From contig QBYD01000004.1 of assembly GCA_003282975.1 (NCBI GenBank), positions 1 through 64,000 on the forward strand: 64,000 nucleotides of DNA, written 5' to 3'. Positions within the stretch are counted from its first letter, which is position 1. Each line of letters opens with the position of its first letter. Origin of the DNA: Pelagibacteraceae bacterium AG-325-C10 (lineage in GTDB: Bacteria; Pseudomonadota; Alphaproteobacteria; Pelagibacterales; Pelagibacteraceae). The position numbers and the translations under genes are program-made. The notes below the pieces were generated by a model. That model saw only the letters and a program-made list of their open reading frames with translations. It was not told where the DNA came from and did not search any database. This document shows positions 41,945 to 50,640 of this stretch, piece after piece.

Positions 41945-42985
41945 ATGAAAAAAGATCTTATTACTAGATTAAATGAAGGCCCAATAATGTGTGCCGAAGG
42001 TTACCTTTTTGCAATGGAAAGAAGAGGATATTTATCTGCAGGACCTTTTGTTCCAGAAGTTGTGTTAGAGCATCCGGAAGTAGTAACTCAATTACATAGA
42101 GAATTTATTAGAGCTGGCTCAGATGTTGTTCAAGCTTTTACATATTACGGGCATAGAGAAAAACTGCGAATAATAGGTAAAGAGCATTTATTAGAACCAA
42201 TGCAAAAGAATGCTCTTAAAATTGCAAAAGATGCAGCTGCTGAATTTAAAGATCTAGATCTGATGGTTTGTGGAGATGTAGCAAATACAAATGTATTTGA
42301 TCCAAATGATGCGAATACTCATAAACAATGTCAACAAATGTATGAGGAACAAGTAGCTTGGGCTAAAGAAGCAGGTGTTGATTTTGTGGTTGCCGAAACA
42401 ATTAATTGGACAGATGAAATGAAAATTGCATTAAAAGCTATAAAAGATGCTGGCTTAATTGCGGTATGTAATTTTGCTATTCCAAGAGGTGACAAAACAA
42501 GAGAAGGACATAACGCTGAAGATGCTTGTAAGATGATGGAAGATCTAGGTGCAGATGTTGTTGGTTTGAATTGTTATCGAGGACCAGAGATGACAATGAA
42601 ATTATTAAAAAAAGTTAGAGATAAAATTTCATGTCATGTGGCAGGACTCCCTGTTCCTTACAGAACAACTGAAGAGGAACCTGGCTTTTTAAATATTTCT
42701 GATCATGGTTGTGATTGTATTCCTGGAGGTAATGCTTTCCCTGTTGCTTTAGATAATTTATTTTGTAATCGATATGAGATGGCTGAATTTGCTAAAGATT
42801 GCGTTAAAAGAAAAATAAATTTTATTGGTATATGTTGTGGAGCAGAAGCTCATCACGTCAGGGAGATGTCTGTTGCAATTGGGAAGAAACCAATTTCAAT
42901 GAAATATATGCCTGATATGAGTAAACACTTTCATCACGGAACAGATAAGTCTTTGAAAAAAGTAAATAAAGAGATCAAATATTAA
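41945..42985 (+). CDS. bhmT: betaine-homocysteine S-methyltransferase
   Basis: A 346-residue homocysteine S-methyltransferase family barrel. Zinc ligands are seen in DVVGLNCYRGPE (Cys) and NFIGICCGAEAHHVRE (adjacent Cys pair). QAFTYYGHREKLRIIGKE near the N-terminus fits BHMT rather than the MetH N-terminal domain. It would move a methyl from glycine betaine (or dimethylsulfoniopropionate, a known alternative donor for the family) to homocysteine, making methionine. It lies 11 bases after the Rieske gene with an AAAGGA ribosome site and 1 base before dmgdh. Confidence 0.88.
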   Translation: MKKDLITRLNEGPIMCAEGYLFAMERRGYLSAGPFVPEVVLEHPEVVTQLHREFIRAGSDVVQAFTYYGHREKLRIIGKEHLLEPMQKNALKIAKDAAAEFKDLDLMVCGDVANTNVFDPNDANTHKQCQQMYEEQVAWAKEAGVDFVVAETINWTDEMKIALKAIKDAGLIAVCNFAIPRGDKTREGHNAEDACKMMEDLGADVVGLNCYRGPEMTMKLLKKVRDKISCHVAGLPVPYRTTEEEPGFLNISDHGCDCIPGGNAFPVALDNLFCNRYEMAEFAKDCVKRKINFIGICCGAEAHHVREMSVAIGKKPISMKYMPDMSKHFHHGTDKSLKKVNKEIKY

Positions 42986-42986
42986 T

Positions 42987-45392
42987 ATGGAAAAATATGC
43001 TAAGGTAGTTGTTATTGGAGGGGGAGTTGTTGGATGTTCAATCCTTTATCATCTTTCTAAGTTCGGGTTGAAAGATTGTATTCTTCTTGAAAGAAACGAA
43101 CTGACTTCAGGATCATCTTGGCATGCTGCTGGAAATGTACATGTAATCTCCTCTGACCCAAATATCTCTCGGATGATGGCTTACACAATTGGATTATATA
43201 ATGAGATTGAAAAAGAATCTGGTCACTCTGTTGGTTTTAAACCAAGTGGTGGATTTTATTTGGCATCAAATGAAGTTTGGGCAGATTATTTAAAAAGAGA
43301 AAGATCAAAAGCAAGATACATGGGGCTTGATCAAGAGTTTATTTCTCTAGAAGAAGTAAAAAAGAAACATCCATTAATAGATCCTTCAAGATATTTGTTA
43401 GCTCTTTGGGATCCAATTGATGGGGAAGTTGATCCTTCGGGTGTTACGTATGCTTTTGCAAAAGCTGCTAAAGTACATGGTGGTAAATATTATACTCACA
43501 CTGTGGTCAAAGATACCAAACAAAAAGAGGATGGAACTTGGGATGTGATCACTGATAAAGGAAATGTAAATGCTGAAATTGTTATAAATGCTGGAGGTTT
43601 GTGGGCAAGAGAAGTTGGTCAATTAGCTGGATTAAACCTTCCAGTTCAACCAATGGAACATCATTATTTAATAACTGAACCTATTCCAGAAATAGAGGCT
43701 ATGGGTGATCAAAGATTACCTATTGGTACTGATTTTGAGGGTAATATTTACTTTAGACAAGAAGGAAAAGGTATGTTGCTTGGAACTTATGAGCAAAAAT
43801 CTACGCCATGGAAAATTGAAGGGACACCTATGAATTTTGGCCATGAGTTGTTAGAACCAAAATTGGATAATATTCAAGATAGGCTAGCGATTGGGTTTGA
43901 AAGAATGCCAGCATTGGAACGTGCAGGAATTAAAAATATTGTGAATGGGCCTTTTACATTTGGTCCTGATGGTAGTCCCTTAATTGGACCAGTACCTGGA
44001 ATGAAAAATTATTGGGTAGCAGTAGGCGTCATGGCTGGTTTTTGTCAGGGAGGAGGAGTTGGGAAATGTATTGCAGAATGGATAATAGATGGAGAGCCAT
44101 CAATTGATGTTTGGGCTATGGATGTAGCAAGATTTGGTGATTATGCATCGCCGCAGTATGGAACAATTAAATCTTCAGAAAATTATGAAAGAAGATTTAT
44201 AATGACATTTCCAAATGAAACTCTTCCAAAAGGTAGAAAACAAAAAACTACATCCTTATATGATCGATTTATAAATCAAGGAGCAGTAATGGGAGATAGC
44301 TTTGGTTTAGAAAATGTATTGTGGTTTGCTAACAATAAAGAAGATGCTTATGAAGAACCAACTATTAAAAGATCTAAATCTCATAACTATGTTTCTAAAG
44401 AAGTAATTAATGTCCGCGAAAATGTAGGGATAATTGAAGTTGCTAATTTTTCTAAACATGAGTTCAAAGGACCAGATGCTAGAAAATTTTTAGATTTTAT
44501 TATGGCTGGAAGATTACCAAAGCCTGGAAGAATTTCATTATCTCCAATGTTATCTTATAGAGGAAAGTTGTGCGGAGATTTGACAGTAACTTGTTTGGAT
44601 GAAAATGAATTTATTGTTTTTGGTTCTGGAGCAGCACAAGAAATGCATAGAAGATGGTTTGAAAGCCATCTTGGTAAATTTAACGTGAATTATAATAATA
44701 GATCTGATGAATTTCATGGTCTTTCAATTGCAGGACCAAATTCAAGAAAGGTTTTGGAAAAAATTGTCAGAGAAGATATTTCAAATGAAAAATTTAAATT
44801 TAGAGATTCGAGAAGAATGTATGTTGGAGGCGTCCCAGCAATAGTGAATAGAATTTCATTTACAGGAGAACTTGGTTATGAAATTTATGTAGCTCCACAT
44901 TATCAAATAAAACTTTATGAAGAGCTGATACAAGCTGGTAAAGAATTTACTATTAAACCCTTTGGTGGAAGAGCTCTTATGTCTATGAGGTTAGAAAAAA
45001 ATTGGGGTGCATGGACTTTAGACTATAGACCTGATTTTACTGCAAAAGAAACAGGCTTAGATACCTTCATTAATTGGAATAAGGAGTTTATAGGTAAAGA
45101 AAATGCTAAAAAAGATAATAGTACTAACAAAATAGTACCTTTAATTGTTGAAACTAATGAAATTGACGTAACAAATAATGAGGCTGTTGTGAACGGCAAA
45201 GATAGTATCGGCTATGTTACCTCGGGAGGTTTTGCTCATTATGTTAATAAAAGTGTTGCTTTTACTTTTTTAGATCAAAATAAAATTAACTACGATAATA
45301 AAATTCAAATAGAAATTAATGGAAATTTATTTAATTGCTCTTTAATTAAAGACTCACTTTATGATCCAACAGGACAAAAAATGAGAAGCTAA
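42987..45392 (+). CDS. dmgdh: dimethylglycine/sarcosine dehydrogenase (FAD-GcvT fusion)
   Basis: An 801-residue fusion: an N-terminal DAO-type flavoprotein (VVVIGGGVVGCSILYHL; GSSWHAAGNVHV, where the His is the expected covalent FAD site) and a C-terminal GcvT folate domain from about residue 430 (LSIAGPNSRKVLEK; ISFTGELGYEIYV). It demethylates dimethylglycine or sarcosine, forming methylene-THF and passing electrons to ETF. The operon position behind BHMT and the Rieske oxygenase makes dimethylglycine the likely substrate. A paralogue lies at 53717. Confidence 0.87.
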   Translation: MEKYAKVVVIGGGVVGCSILYHLSKFGLKDCILLERNELTSGSSWHAAGNVHVISSDPNISRMMAYTIGLYNEIEKESGHSVGFKPSGGFYLASNEVWADYLKRERSKARYMGLDQEFISLEEVKKKHPLIDPSRYLLALWDPIDGEVDPSGVTYAFAKAAKVHGGKYYTHTVVKDTKQKEDGTWDVITDKGNVNAEIVINAGGLWAREVGQLAGLNLPVQPMEHHYLITEPIPEIEAMGDQRLPIGTDFEGNIYFRQEGKGMLLGTYEQKSTPWKIEGTPMNFGHELLEPKLDNIQDRLAIGFERMPALERAGIKNIVNGPFTFGPDGSPLIGPVPGMKNYWVAVGVMAGFCQGGGVGKCIAEWIIDGEPSIDVWAMDVARFGDYASPQYGTIKSSENYERRFIMTFPNETLPKGRKQKTTSLYDRFINQGAVMGDSFGLENVLWFANNKEDAYEEPTIKRSKSHNYVSKEVINVRENVGIIEVANFSKHEFKGPDARKFLDFIMAGRLPKPGRISLSPMLSYRGKLCGDLTVTCLDENEFIVFGSGAAQEMHRRWFESHLGKFNVNYNNRSDEFHGLSIAGPNSRKVLEKIVREDISNEKFKFRDSRRMYVGGVPAIVNRISFTGELGYEIYVAPHYQIKLYEELIQAGKEFTIKPFGGRALMSMRLEKNWGAWTLDYRPDFTAKETGLDTFINWNKEFIGKENAKKDNSTNKIVPLIVETNEIDVTNNEAVVNGKDSIGYVTSGGFAHYVNKSVAFTFLDQNKINYDNKIQIEINGNLFNCSLIKDSLYDPTGQKMRS

Positions 45393-45396
45393 AAAT

Positions 45397-46632
45397 ATGA
45401 GATTTAAAAGAAAAATAGCACCAGACTTCAAACTAAGGCAAAACTTCATAACAAAAAAAAGATTTAGAGAAGATGAAATAAATTTTAACCATTTAAGATC
45501 TTATCGTTTAGATAGGGTTAAAAAAGAATTAGAAAAAAATAATTTAGAAGCATGTATATTATTTGACCCTGTTAATGTGCGCTATGCATTAGATACAGTA
45601 AATATGAGTGTTTATAACATGCATAACTTAACCAGATATTGCTTTGTTCCAGTTAACGGACCAACAATTCTCTATGAGTACTTTAATTGTGAAATATTAT
45701 CGAAACATTTAAATTTAATTGATGAAATAAGGCCAGCAATTACATGGGATTATTTTAGTAATGGAGATCAAGCTAATACACAATTAGAAAAATGGATAAA
45801 TGAAGTATATGACTTATCAAAAAAATATTTTAAATCTAAAAAAATTGCAATTGATGTTCTAAATGGTCCTGCAGTTACAGCTTTAAACAAAAAAGGAATT
45901 GAAGTTGTAGATGCAAAATTAATTTTAGAACAAGCAAGAGTTATTAAATCACCTGATGAATTGATTTGTATGAAAGCCGCTATAGAAGTTGCAGAAGAAG
46001 GTGTATCAAAAATGAGATCAGAACTAAAAGCAGGAATGACAGAAGATGAACTTTGGTCTATTTTGCACAAAACAAATATTGCAAATGGAGGAGAGTGGAT
46101 TGAATGTAGAATATTATCATCTGGTGAAAGAACAAATCCGTGGATGCAGGAGAGTAGCAACAAAGTAATGCAACAAGGAGAAATAGTTGCATTTGATACC
46201 GATATGGTAGGGCCCTATGGTTATTGCGCAGATATTTCTAGAACTTTTGTTGTGGGACATAAATTTAATGATGAACAAAAAAAATTATATTCAATGGCTG
46301 TAGACCAAATAAATTATAATTCTGCTTTAATTAGAGATGGTTTGTCATTTAAGGAGTTTGTAGAAAAATCTTGGGTTTTACCTGAAGAGTATTACCCTAA
46401 CAGGTATTCTGTAATGGTTCATGGAATTGGATTATGTGATGAATGGCCTGCGATAAGATACCCTTCGGACGGTGGGGAAAAGGGAGGTATTTTTAAAGAA
46501 AATATGACTATTACTGTTGAAAGTTATATTGGAAAAGTTGGCGGTAAAGAGGGTGTAAAACTTGAGCAACAATATTTAGTGGGTCAAAATGGACTTGAAT
46601 TGATGTCCAATCATCCGTTAGAAGATATCTAA
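45397..46632 (+). CDS. DddP-like M24 metalloenzyme (possible DMSP lyase)
   Basis: A 411-residue M24-fold protein strongly reminiscent of DddP: LRSYRLDRVKKELEKNN, NIANGGEWIECRILSSGERT, NPWMQESSN and VHGIGLCDEWPAIRYP. The six metal ligand positions known in DddP can be placed: Asp-x-Asp in AFDTDMVG, Asp in CADISRTF, His in MVHGIGLC, Glu in TVESYIG and Glu in KLEQQYL; the active-site Tyr (RYSVMVH) and Asp (GLCDEW) also match. DddP splits DMSP to DMS and acrylate. Its place after dmgdh (4 bases) also allows a role on another betaine. Confidence 0.78.
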   Translation: MRFKRKIAPDFKLRQNFITKKRFREDEINFNHLRSYRLDRVKKELEKNNLEACILFDPVNVRYALDTVNMSVYNMHNLTRYCFVPVNGPTILYEYFNCEILSKHLNLIDEIRPAITWDYFSNGDQANTQLEKWINEVYDLSKKYFKSKKIAIDVLNGPAVTALNKKGIEVVDAKLILEQARVIKSPDELICMKAAIEVAEEGVSKMRSELKAGMTEDELWSILHKTNIANGGEWIECRILSSGERTNPWMQESSNKVMQQGEIVAFDTDMVGPYGYCADISRTFVVGHKFNDEQKKLYSMAVDQINYNSALIRDGLSFKEFVEKSWVLPEEYYPNRYSVMVHGIGLCDEWPAIRYPSDGGEKGGIFKENMTITVESYIGKVGGKEGVKLEQQYLVGQNGLELMSNHPLEDI

Positions 46633-47039
46633 TGAAAATAATTTTAATAATGGGTCTACCGGGCTCAGGAAAAACAACTTTAGCAGAACAACTAGCGCCT
46701 CTATTAAATGCAAAAAGATTAAATGCAGATGAAGTTAGAAAAGAAGCAAATGATTGGGATTTTTCTGAAGAGGGAAGAAAGAGACAAGCTAAAAGAATGT
46801 CCGATTTTGCTTTAAAATTAAAAGAGCAAGGGTTTAATGTTGTAGTAGATTTTATTTGCCCAACACCAGAAGCGAGAAGCTTATTTCCTGCTGATTATAT
46901 TATATGGGTAGATACTATTAAAGAAGGAAGGTTTGATGATACTAACAAAATGTTTGTCAAACCAGATAAGTTTGACTTTCATGTAACTACACAAGATGCT
47001 AAAAATTGGGCACCAAAAATACTTAAAGATATAATTTAA
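46632..47039 (+). CDS. short P-loop kinase, APS kinase-like
   Basis: A 135-residue P-loop protein: Walker A IMGLPGSGKTTLAEQLA, then LNADEVRKEANDWDFSEEGRKRQAKRM, which follows the APS-kinase pattern, and GFNVVVDFICPTPEARSLF. It is 50-60 residues shorter than CysC and lacks its C-terminal part, so adenylylsulfate is unlikely to be the substrate. It starts in a TAATG overlap with the DddP-like gene and is followed by a nucleotidyltransferase. Phosphorylation of a small hydroxylated compound is an inference from this pairing. Confidence 0.72.
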   Translation: MKIILIMGLPGSGKTTLAEQLAPLLNAKRLNADEVRKEANDWDFSEEGRKRQAKRMSDFALKLKEQGFNVVVDFICPTPEARSLFPADYIIWVDTIKEGRFDDTNKMFVKPDKFDFHVTTQDAKNWAPKILKDII

Positions 47040-47055
47040 AATAAGGGGTAAAATC

Positions 47056-47430
47056 ATGTCATATAATTGGGATAATAAAAAACCAACAGCTCAAATGTTA
47101 GGAAGATGGCAGCCATTTCATGACGGTCATTATACTTTATTTAAAGAAATAATAAAAAAAACTGGTCAGGTATGCATTCAAATAAGAGATGTTAAAGGAG
47201 TTGACGACAATCCGTTTGATTTTGAAACTGTAAAAAAAAATATTGAAGATAGATTAAATCCAGAATTTGAAGGACAATTTAAAATTATGATGGTTCCAAA
47301 CATTACTAATATTTGTTACGGTAGAGGAGTTGGTTATAAAATTGAAGAAATTGAACTTTCAAAAGAAATTCAAGAAATTTCAGCCACAAAAATTAGAGCT
47401 AAAATGAGAGAAGAAGGTAAATTAGAGTAA
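47056..47430 (+). CDS. cytidylyltransferase-like nucleotidyltransferase
   Basis: A 124-residue protein of the HIGH-superfamily nucleotidyltransferases. The nucleotide loop is MLGRWQPFHDGHYTLF (the H-x-G-H like site) and the C-terminal motif EISATKIRAKMREEGK matches the ISSTxIR element. It is shorter than NadD or CoaD. A ribosome site AAGGGG precedes the ATG. With the preceding kinase it could form an NDP-activated small molecule; a minimal NMN adenylyltransferase is the main alternative. Confidence 0.75.
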   Translation: MSYNWDNKKPTAQMLGRWQPFHDGHYTLFKEIIKKTGQVCIQIRDVKGVDDNPFDFETVKKNIEDRLNPEFEGQFKIMMVPNITNICYGRGVGYKIEEIELSKEIQEISATKIRAKMREEGKLE

Positions 47431-47435
47431 AATTT

Positions 47436-48287
47436 ATGAATGACAGACTTAAAACTATTGTTGATCTAGAAAAATATCCTATCCATGATTTAGATTCTCC
47501 AATTATAAAAAATTTAATTAAGAAATGTAAAAAAGAATTAGATGAAGATAGTTGTTCTACGATACCAAATTTTATTTTACCCAAGTCCTTAGAAACAATG
47601 AATTTAGAATTAGAAAAGCAACTTGATGAAGTTTATATGTCTAAAGAAAAAATTAATGCATACTTATATGCTAAAGATGATCCATCTTTACCCAAAGAAC
47701 ATCCTAAGAGAAATTTTATGGAAAGATATAATGGATATTTAAATTCTGATTGTTTTCAAAAAAGTTCTGAAATGAAATATCTTTATGAAACTGAAGAACT
47801 TTTGAAATTTGTATCTGCTTGTCTTGGTGTTTCACCAATATATAGATGGGCAGATCCATTAGCTTGTCATGCATACAATGTAATGAAACCTGAAGGAATT
47901 CTTCCATGGCATTTTGATAGCTGTGAATTTACTTTAAGTTTAATGATCCAGAAACCTGAAAATGGGGGAATTTTTGAATATTGTCCAAATATAAGAGAGC
48001 CAGGAAATGAAAATTTCGAGGAAGTTAAAAAAGTTTTAAGTGGAGACAGGACAAGAGTTAAACAATTAAAGTTAGAACCAGGTGATTTACAAATATTCAA
48101 AGGTAGATTTACACTTCATAGAGTAACAAAAGTTCAGGGTAAAAAATCAAGATATATGTGTATACCAGCATATGTATTAGACCCATGGAGAGTTAATACC
48201 CCGGAACATTCAAAAGCTATATATGGTAAAGTTTTACCAATTCACATAGAAAGAAATCAAGCAAGATCCGATGGTTTAACTGATTAA
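47436..48287 (+). CDS. 2OG-Fe(II) oxygenase-like protein (BesD/ArpA-like)
   Basis: A 283-residue protein. The iron site reads LPWHFDSCEFTLSLMIQKPE (His-x-Asp) with the distal His in FTLHRVTKVQGKKSRY and an Arg after it for 2-oxoglutarate. The run PENGGIFEYCPNIR resembles the BesD/HalB amino-acid halogenase and hydroxylase group. Because Asp is present where halogenases have Gly or Ala, hydroxylation is expected rather than chlorination. It sits 5 bases after the nucleotidyltransferase and abuts the crotonase gene. Substrate unknown; a free amino acid is plausible. Confidence 0.72.
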   Translation: MNDRLKTIVDLEKYPIHDLDSPIIKNLIKKCKKELDEDSCSTIPNFILPKSLETMNLELEKQLDEVYMSKEKINAYLYAKDDPSLPKEHPKRNFMERYNGYLNSDCFQKSSEMKYLYETEELLKFVSACLGVSPIYRWADPLACHAYNVMKPEGILPWHFDSCEFTLSLMIQKPENGGIFEYCPNIREPGNENFEEVKKVLSGDRTRVKQLKLEPGDLQIFKGRFTLHRVTKVQGKKSRYMCIPAYVLDPWRVNTPEHSKAIYGKVLPIHIERNQARSDGLTD

Positions 48288-49067
48288 ATGTTAAGCAATA
48301 TTAAAATAAAAAAAATCAACAAAGAAATATCATCAATAATTATTGATGAGCCGCAAACTTATAATTCCTTATCATTTAAAAATCTTTCTGATTTATTAAA
48401 GAATTTAAAAAAATTAGATGCTGATAAAAATGTTAAAGTTATAATTTTGGAGGGTGCTGGCAAAGGTTTTAGCGCAGGTCACAATTTAAAAGAAGTAAGA
48501 GGACTTAAAAAAAAAGAAAAATATCAAAAATTATTCAATCTTTGCTCAAAAGTAATGCTTCAAATTGTTGAAGGAAGGAAACCAGTTATTGCTAAAGTAC
48601 ATGGAGCAGCTTTTGCTGCAGGATGTCAGCTAGTTGCTAGTTGTGATCTAGCGTATAGTACTAAAGAAGCTTTATTTGCTACTCCAGGAGTAAATATTGG
48701 TTTGTTCTGTAGTACTCCAATGGTTGCCGTAAGTAGAAAAATTAATAGAAAGCCTATGATGAAAATGTTGTTAACCGGCGAACCTATAAGCGCAAATTAT
48801 GCAAAAGAAATAAGTCTTATTAATGATTATTTTGCTGTATCAAAATTAAATTCTGAAGTTTTAAAAGTTGCAAAACTTATTGCATCAAAATCAAATCTAA
48901 CAATTAAAATTGGAAAACAAGCTTTTTATAAACAATTAGAGATGCCTTTAGCTAAAGCTTACGCATATACAAGTAAAATGATGACAATTAATATGATGGC
49001 AATGGATGCAAAAGAAGGAATTTCAGCTTTCTTAGAAAAAAGAAAACCAAAGTGGAAAAATAAATAA
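48288..49067 (+). CDS. crotonase-fold protein, ECHDC3-like, catalytic glutamates absent
   Basis: A 259-residue enoyl-CoA hydratase superfamily protein. The CoA-site and oxyanion-hole segments LEGAGKGFSAGHNLKEVRG and VHGAAFAAGCQLVASCDLA are clear. The two catalytic glutamates of classical hydratases are replaced: Gln in AGCQLV and Gly in FATPGVNIGLF. This pattern matches the ECHDC3 branch, so it should not act as a simple hydratase and is not a safe DmdD candidate. It begins at the base after the 2OG-oxygenase stop. Confidence 0.85.
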   Translation: MLSNIKIKKINKEISSIIIDEPQTYNSLSFKNLSDLLKNLKKLDADKNVKVIILEGAGKGFSAGHNLKEVRGLKKKEKYQKLFNLCSKVMLQIVEGRKPVIAKVHGAAFAAGCQLVASCDLAYSTKEALFATPGVNIGLFCSTPMVAVSRKINRKPMMKMLLTGEPISANYAKEISLINDYFAVSKLNSEVLKVAKLIASKSNLTIKIGKQAFYKQLEMPLAKAYAYTSKMMTINMMAMDAKEGISAFLEKRKPKWKNK

Positions 49068-49264
49068 TGCTTAATAAAAAAAATTTTTTTATCATTATTT
49101 TTATAATTGCAGGAATGTTTTTTATTTTAAGTTTTAATGATCATAATTTTAAAAGAGCTGTAGACGCATGTCTTGCAGGTAGTCAAAAATTATCTGAGTC
49201 AAAAATAACAGATTTAAAAGAAGCAAAAAAGTTTTGTGAAGAACAAATAAATAAAAATAAATAA
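49067..49264 (+). CDS. small exported or membrane-anchored protein
   Basis: A 65-residue protein beginning in a TAATG overlap with the crotonase gene. A single hydrophobic helix (FFIIIFIIAGMFFILSF, about 7-23) is followed by a charged region with two cysteines (VDACLAGSQ and KKFCEEQ), placed to form a disulfide outside the cytoplasm. No known family. It ends 2 bases before the methanethiol oxidase gene. Confidence 0.6.
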   Translation: MLNKKNFFIIIFIIAGMFFILSFNDHNFKRAVDACLAGSQKLSESKITDLKEAKKFCEEQINKNK

Positions 49265-49266
49265 TT

Positions 49267-50640
49267 ATGAATAATATTATAAATGAAAAAAAAGCATGTT
49301 GTGGTCCTGGGTATGCCAGCCCAACCGAAGCAATAAGAGCACCAAGTGAAAAACTTTTATATACAATAGCTATTTACACGGGAACTGGAATTCAAAAACC
49401 AGATTATCTTGCAACTATTGATGTTGATCCAGACAGTCCCACATATTCAAAAGTTATCCATCGACTTGAAATGCCAGGTATAGGAGATGAATTACATCAT
49501 ATGGGGTGGAATGCTTGTTCTTCATGTCATGGTGATGAAGGTATGAGTAGAAAATATCTTTTAGTTCCAGGTGTAAGATCTAATAATATTCATGTAATTG
49601 ATACTGCAACAGACCCATTTGCACCAAGAATTCATAAAATTATTGAAGGTGCAGAAATTAAATCTAAAACTAATTTATCAGGTCCTCATACAGTTCACTG
49701 TTTAGGCTCTGAAATAATTATTTCTTTTTTGGGTAATGCAAGAGGAGAAGCACCAGGTGGATATTTACATCTAAACAAAGATTTTGAAATCGTTGGGAGA
49801 TGGGAAAATTCTATGGGAGATATACCATTTAGTTACGATTTTTGGTATCAGCCACGTCATAATGTGATGGTAAGTTCAGAGTGGGCAGCGCCAAATACAT
49901 TTATGCCAGGTTTTGATTTAGAAGAAGTCGGTCATTTAAAATATGGACGTAGATTACATATCTGGGATTTTAAAAAGAAAGAGCCAGTTGAAACAATGTA
50001 TCTAGGAGAAGACGGTTTAATACCTTTGGAAGTTAAATTTATGCACAACCCTGATAGTAGTCATGGTTTTTGTGGAGCAGCCCTAAGCGCAAATGTAATT
50101 CATTTTTGGAAATCAAAAGAAGGAAAATGGGAATGGGAAAAAATCATAGATATAGAAAACGAGCCACATCCAGATTGGCCAATCCCAGTACCTGGAGTTA
50201 TGTCGGCCATCCTTGTATCAATGGATGATAAATATCTTTATCTCAACAACTGGCTACATGGAGATATGAGACAGTATGATATTTCAGATCCCCATAACCC
50301 AAAGTTAACCGGCCAAGTATGGATGGGTGGTCTTTTAGGTAAAGCACCCGTTGTTAATGGTGTGAAGATTGCTGGTGGTCCACAAATGTATCAGTTATCG
50401 TTAGATGGTAAACGTATGTATGTCACAACGTCATTGTTTTCTACTTGGGACAATCAATTCTATCCTGAAATACGTACACAAGGTGGAGCTATGATAATGA
50501 TAGATTGTGATATTGAAAATGGCGGCATGAAAATTAATAAAGATTTTATAGTTGATTTTGGTAAAGAACCAAACGGTCCAAGCAGGTGTCACGAAAGTAG
50601 GTACCCAGGTGGAGATTGTACAAGCGATATTTGGCTTTAA
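49267..50640 (+). CDS. mtoX: SBP56 / methanethiol oxidase
   Basis: A 457-residue selenium-binding protein 56 family member. Hallmarks are CCGPGYASPTEAIRAP, PDYLATIDVDPDSPTYSKVIHRL, MGWNACSSCHGDEG and SGPHTVHCLGSE, all close to the SELENBP1/MtoX pattern with its Cys-Ser-Ser-Cys and His metal residues. It oxidises methanethiol to formaldehyde, sulfide and peroxide. Unlike many bacterial MtoX it shows no N-terminal signal peptide, so it is probably cytosolic. Methanethiol would come from DMSP demethylation. It overlaps the ferredoxin start (TAATG). Confidence 0.88.
   Translation: MNNIINEKKACCGPGYASPTEAIRAPSEKLLYTIAIYTGTGIQKPDYLATIDVDPDSPTYSKVIHRLEMPGIGDELHHMGWNACSSCHGDEGMSRKYLLVPGVRSNNIHVIDTATDPFAPRIHKIIEGAEIKSKTNLSGPHTVHCLGSEIIISFLGNARGEAPGGYLHLNKDFEIVGRWENSMGDIPFSYDFWYQPRHNVMVSSEWAAPNTFMPGFDLEEVGHLKYGRRLHIWDFKKKEPVETMYLGEDGLIPLEVKFMHNPDSSHGFCGAALSANVIHFWKSKEGKWEWEKIIDIENEPHPDWPIPVPGVMSAILVSMDDKYLYLNNWLHGDMRQYDISDPHNPKLTGQVWMGGLLGKAPVVNGVKIAGGPQMYQLSLDGKRMYVTTSLFSTWDNQFYPEIRTQGGAMIMIDCDIENGGMKINKDFIVDFGKEPNGPSRCHESRYPGGDCTSDIWL

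Noticed and set aside
48288-49067. Crotonase-like gene as DmdD (methylthioacryloyl-CoA hydratase)
   Set aside because: Both catalytic glutamates required for hydration are replaced.
50616-50640. Longer start of the ferredoxin ORF (MYKRYLALMQ)
   Set aside because: It lies within the mtoX coding end; the TAATG start at 50640 follows the overlap style of the genome and gives a normal ferredoxin N-terminus.
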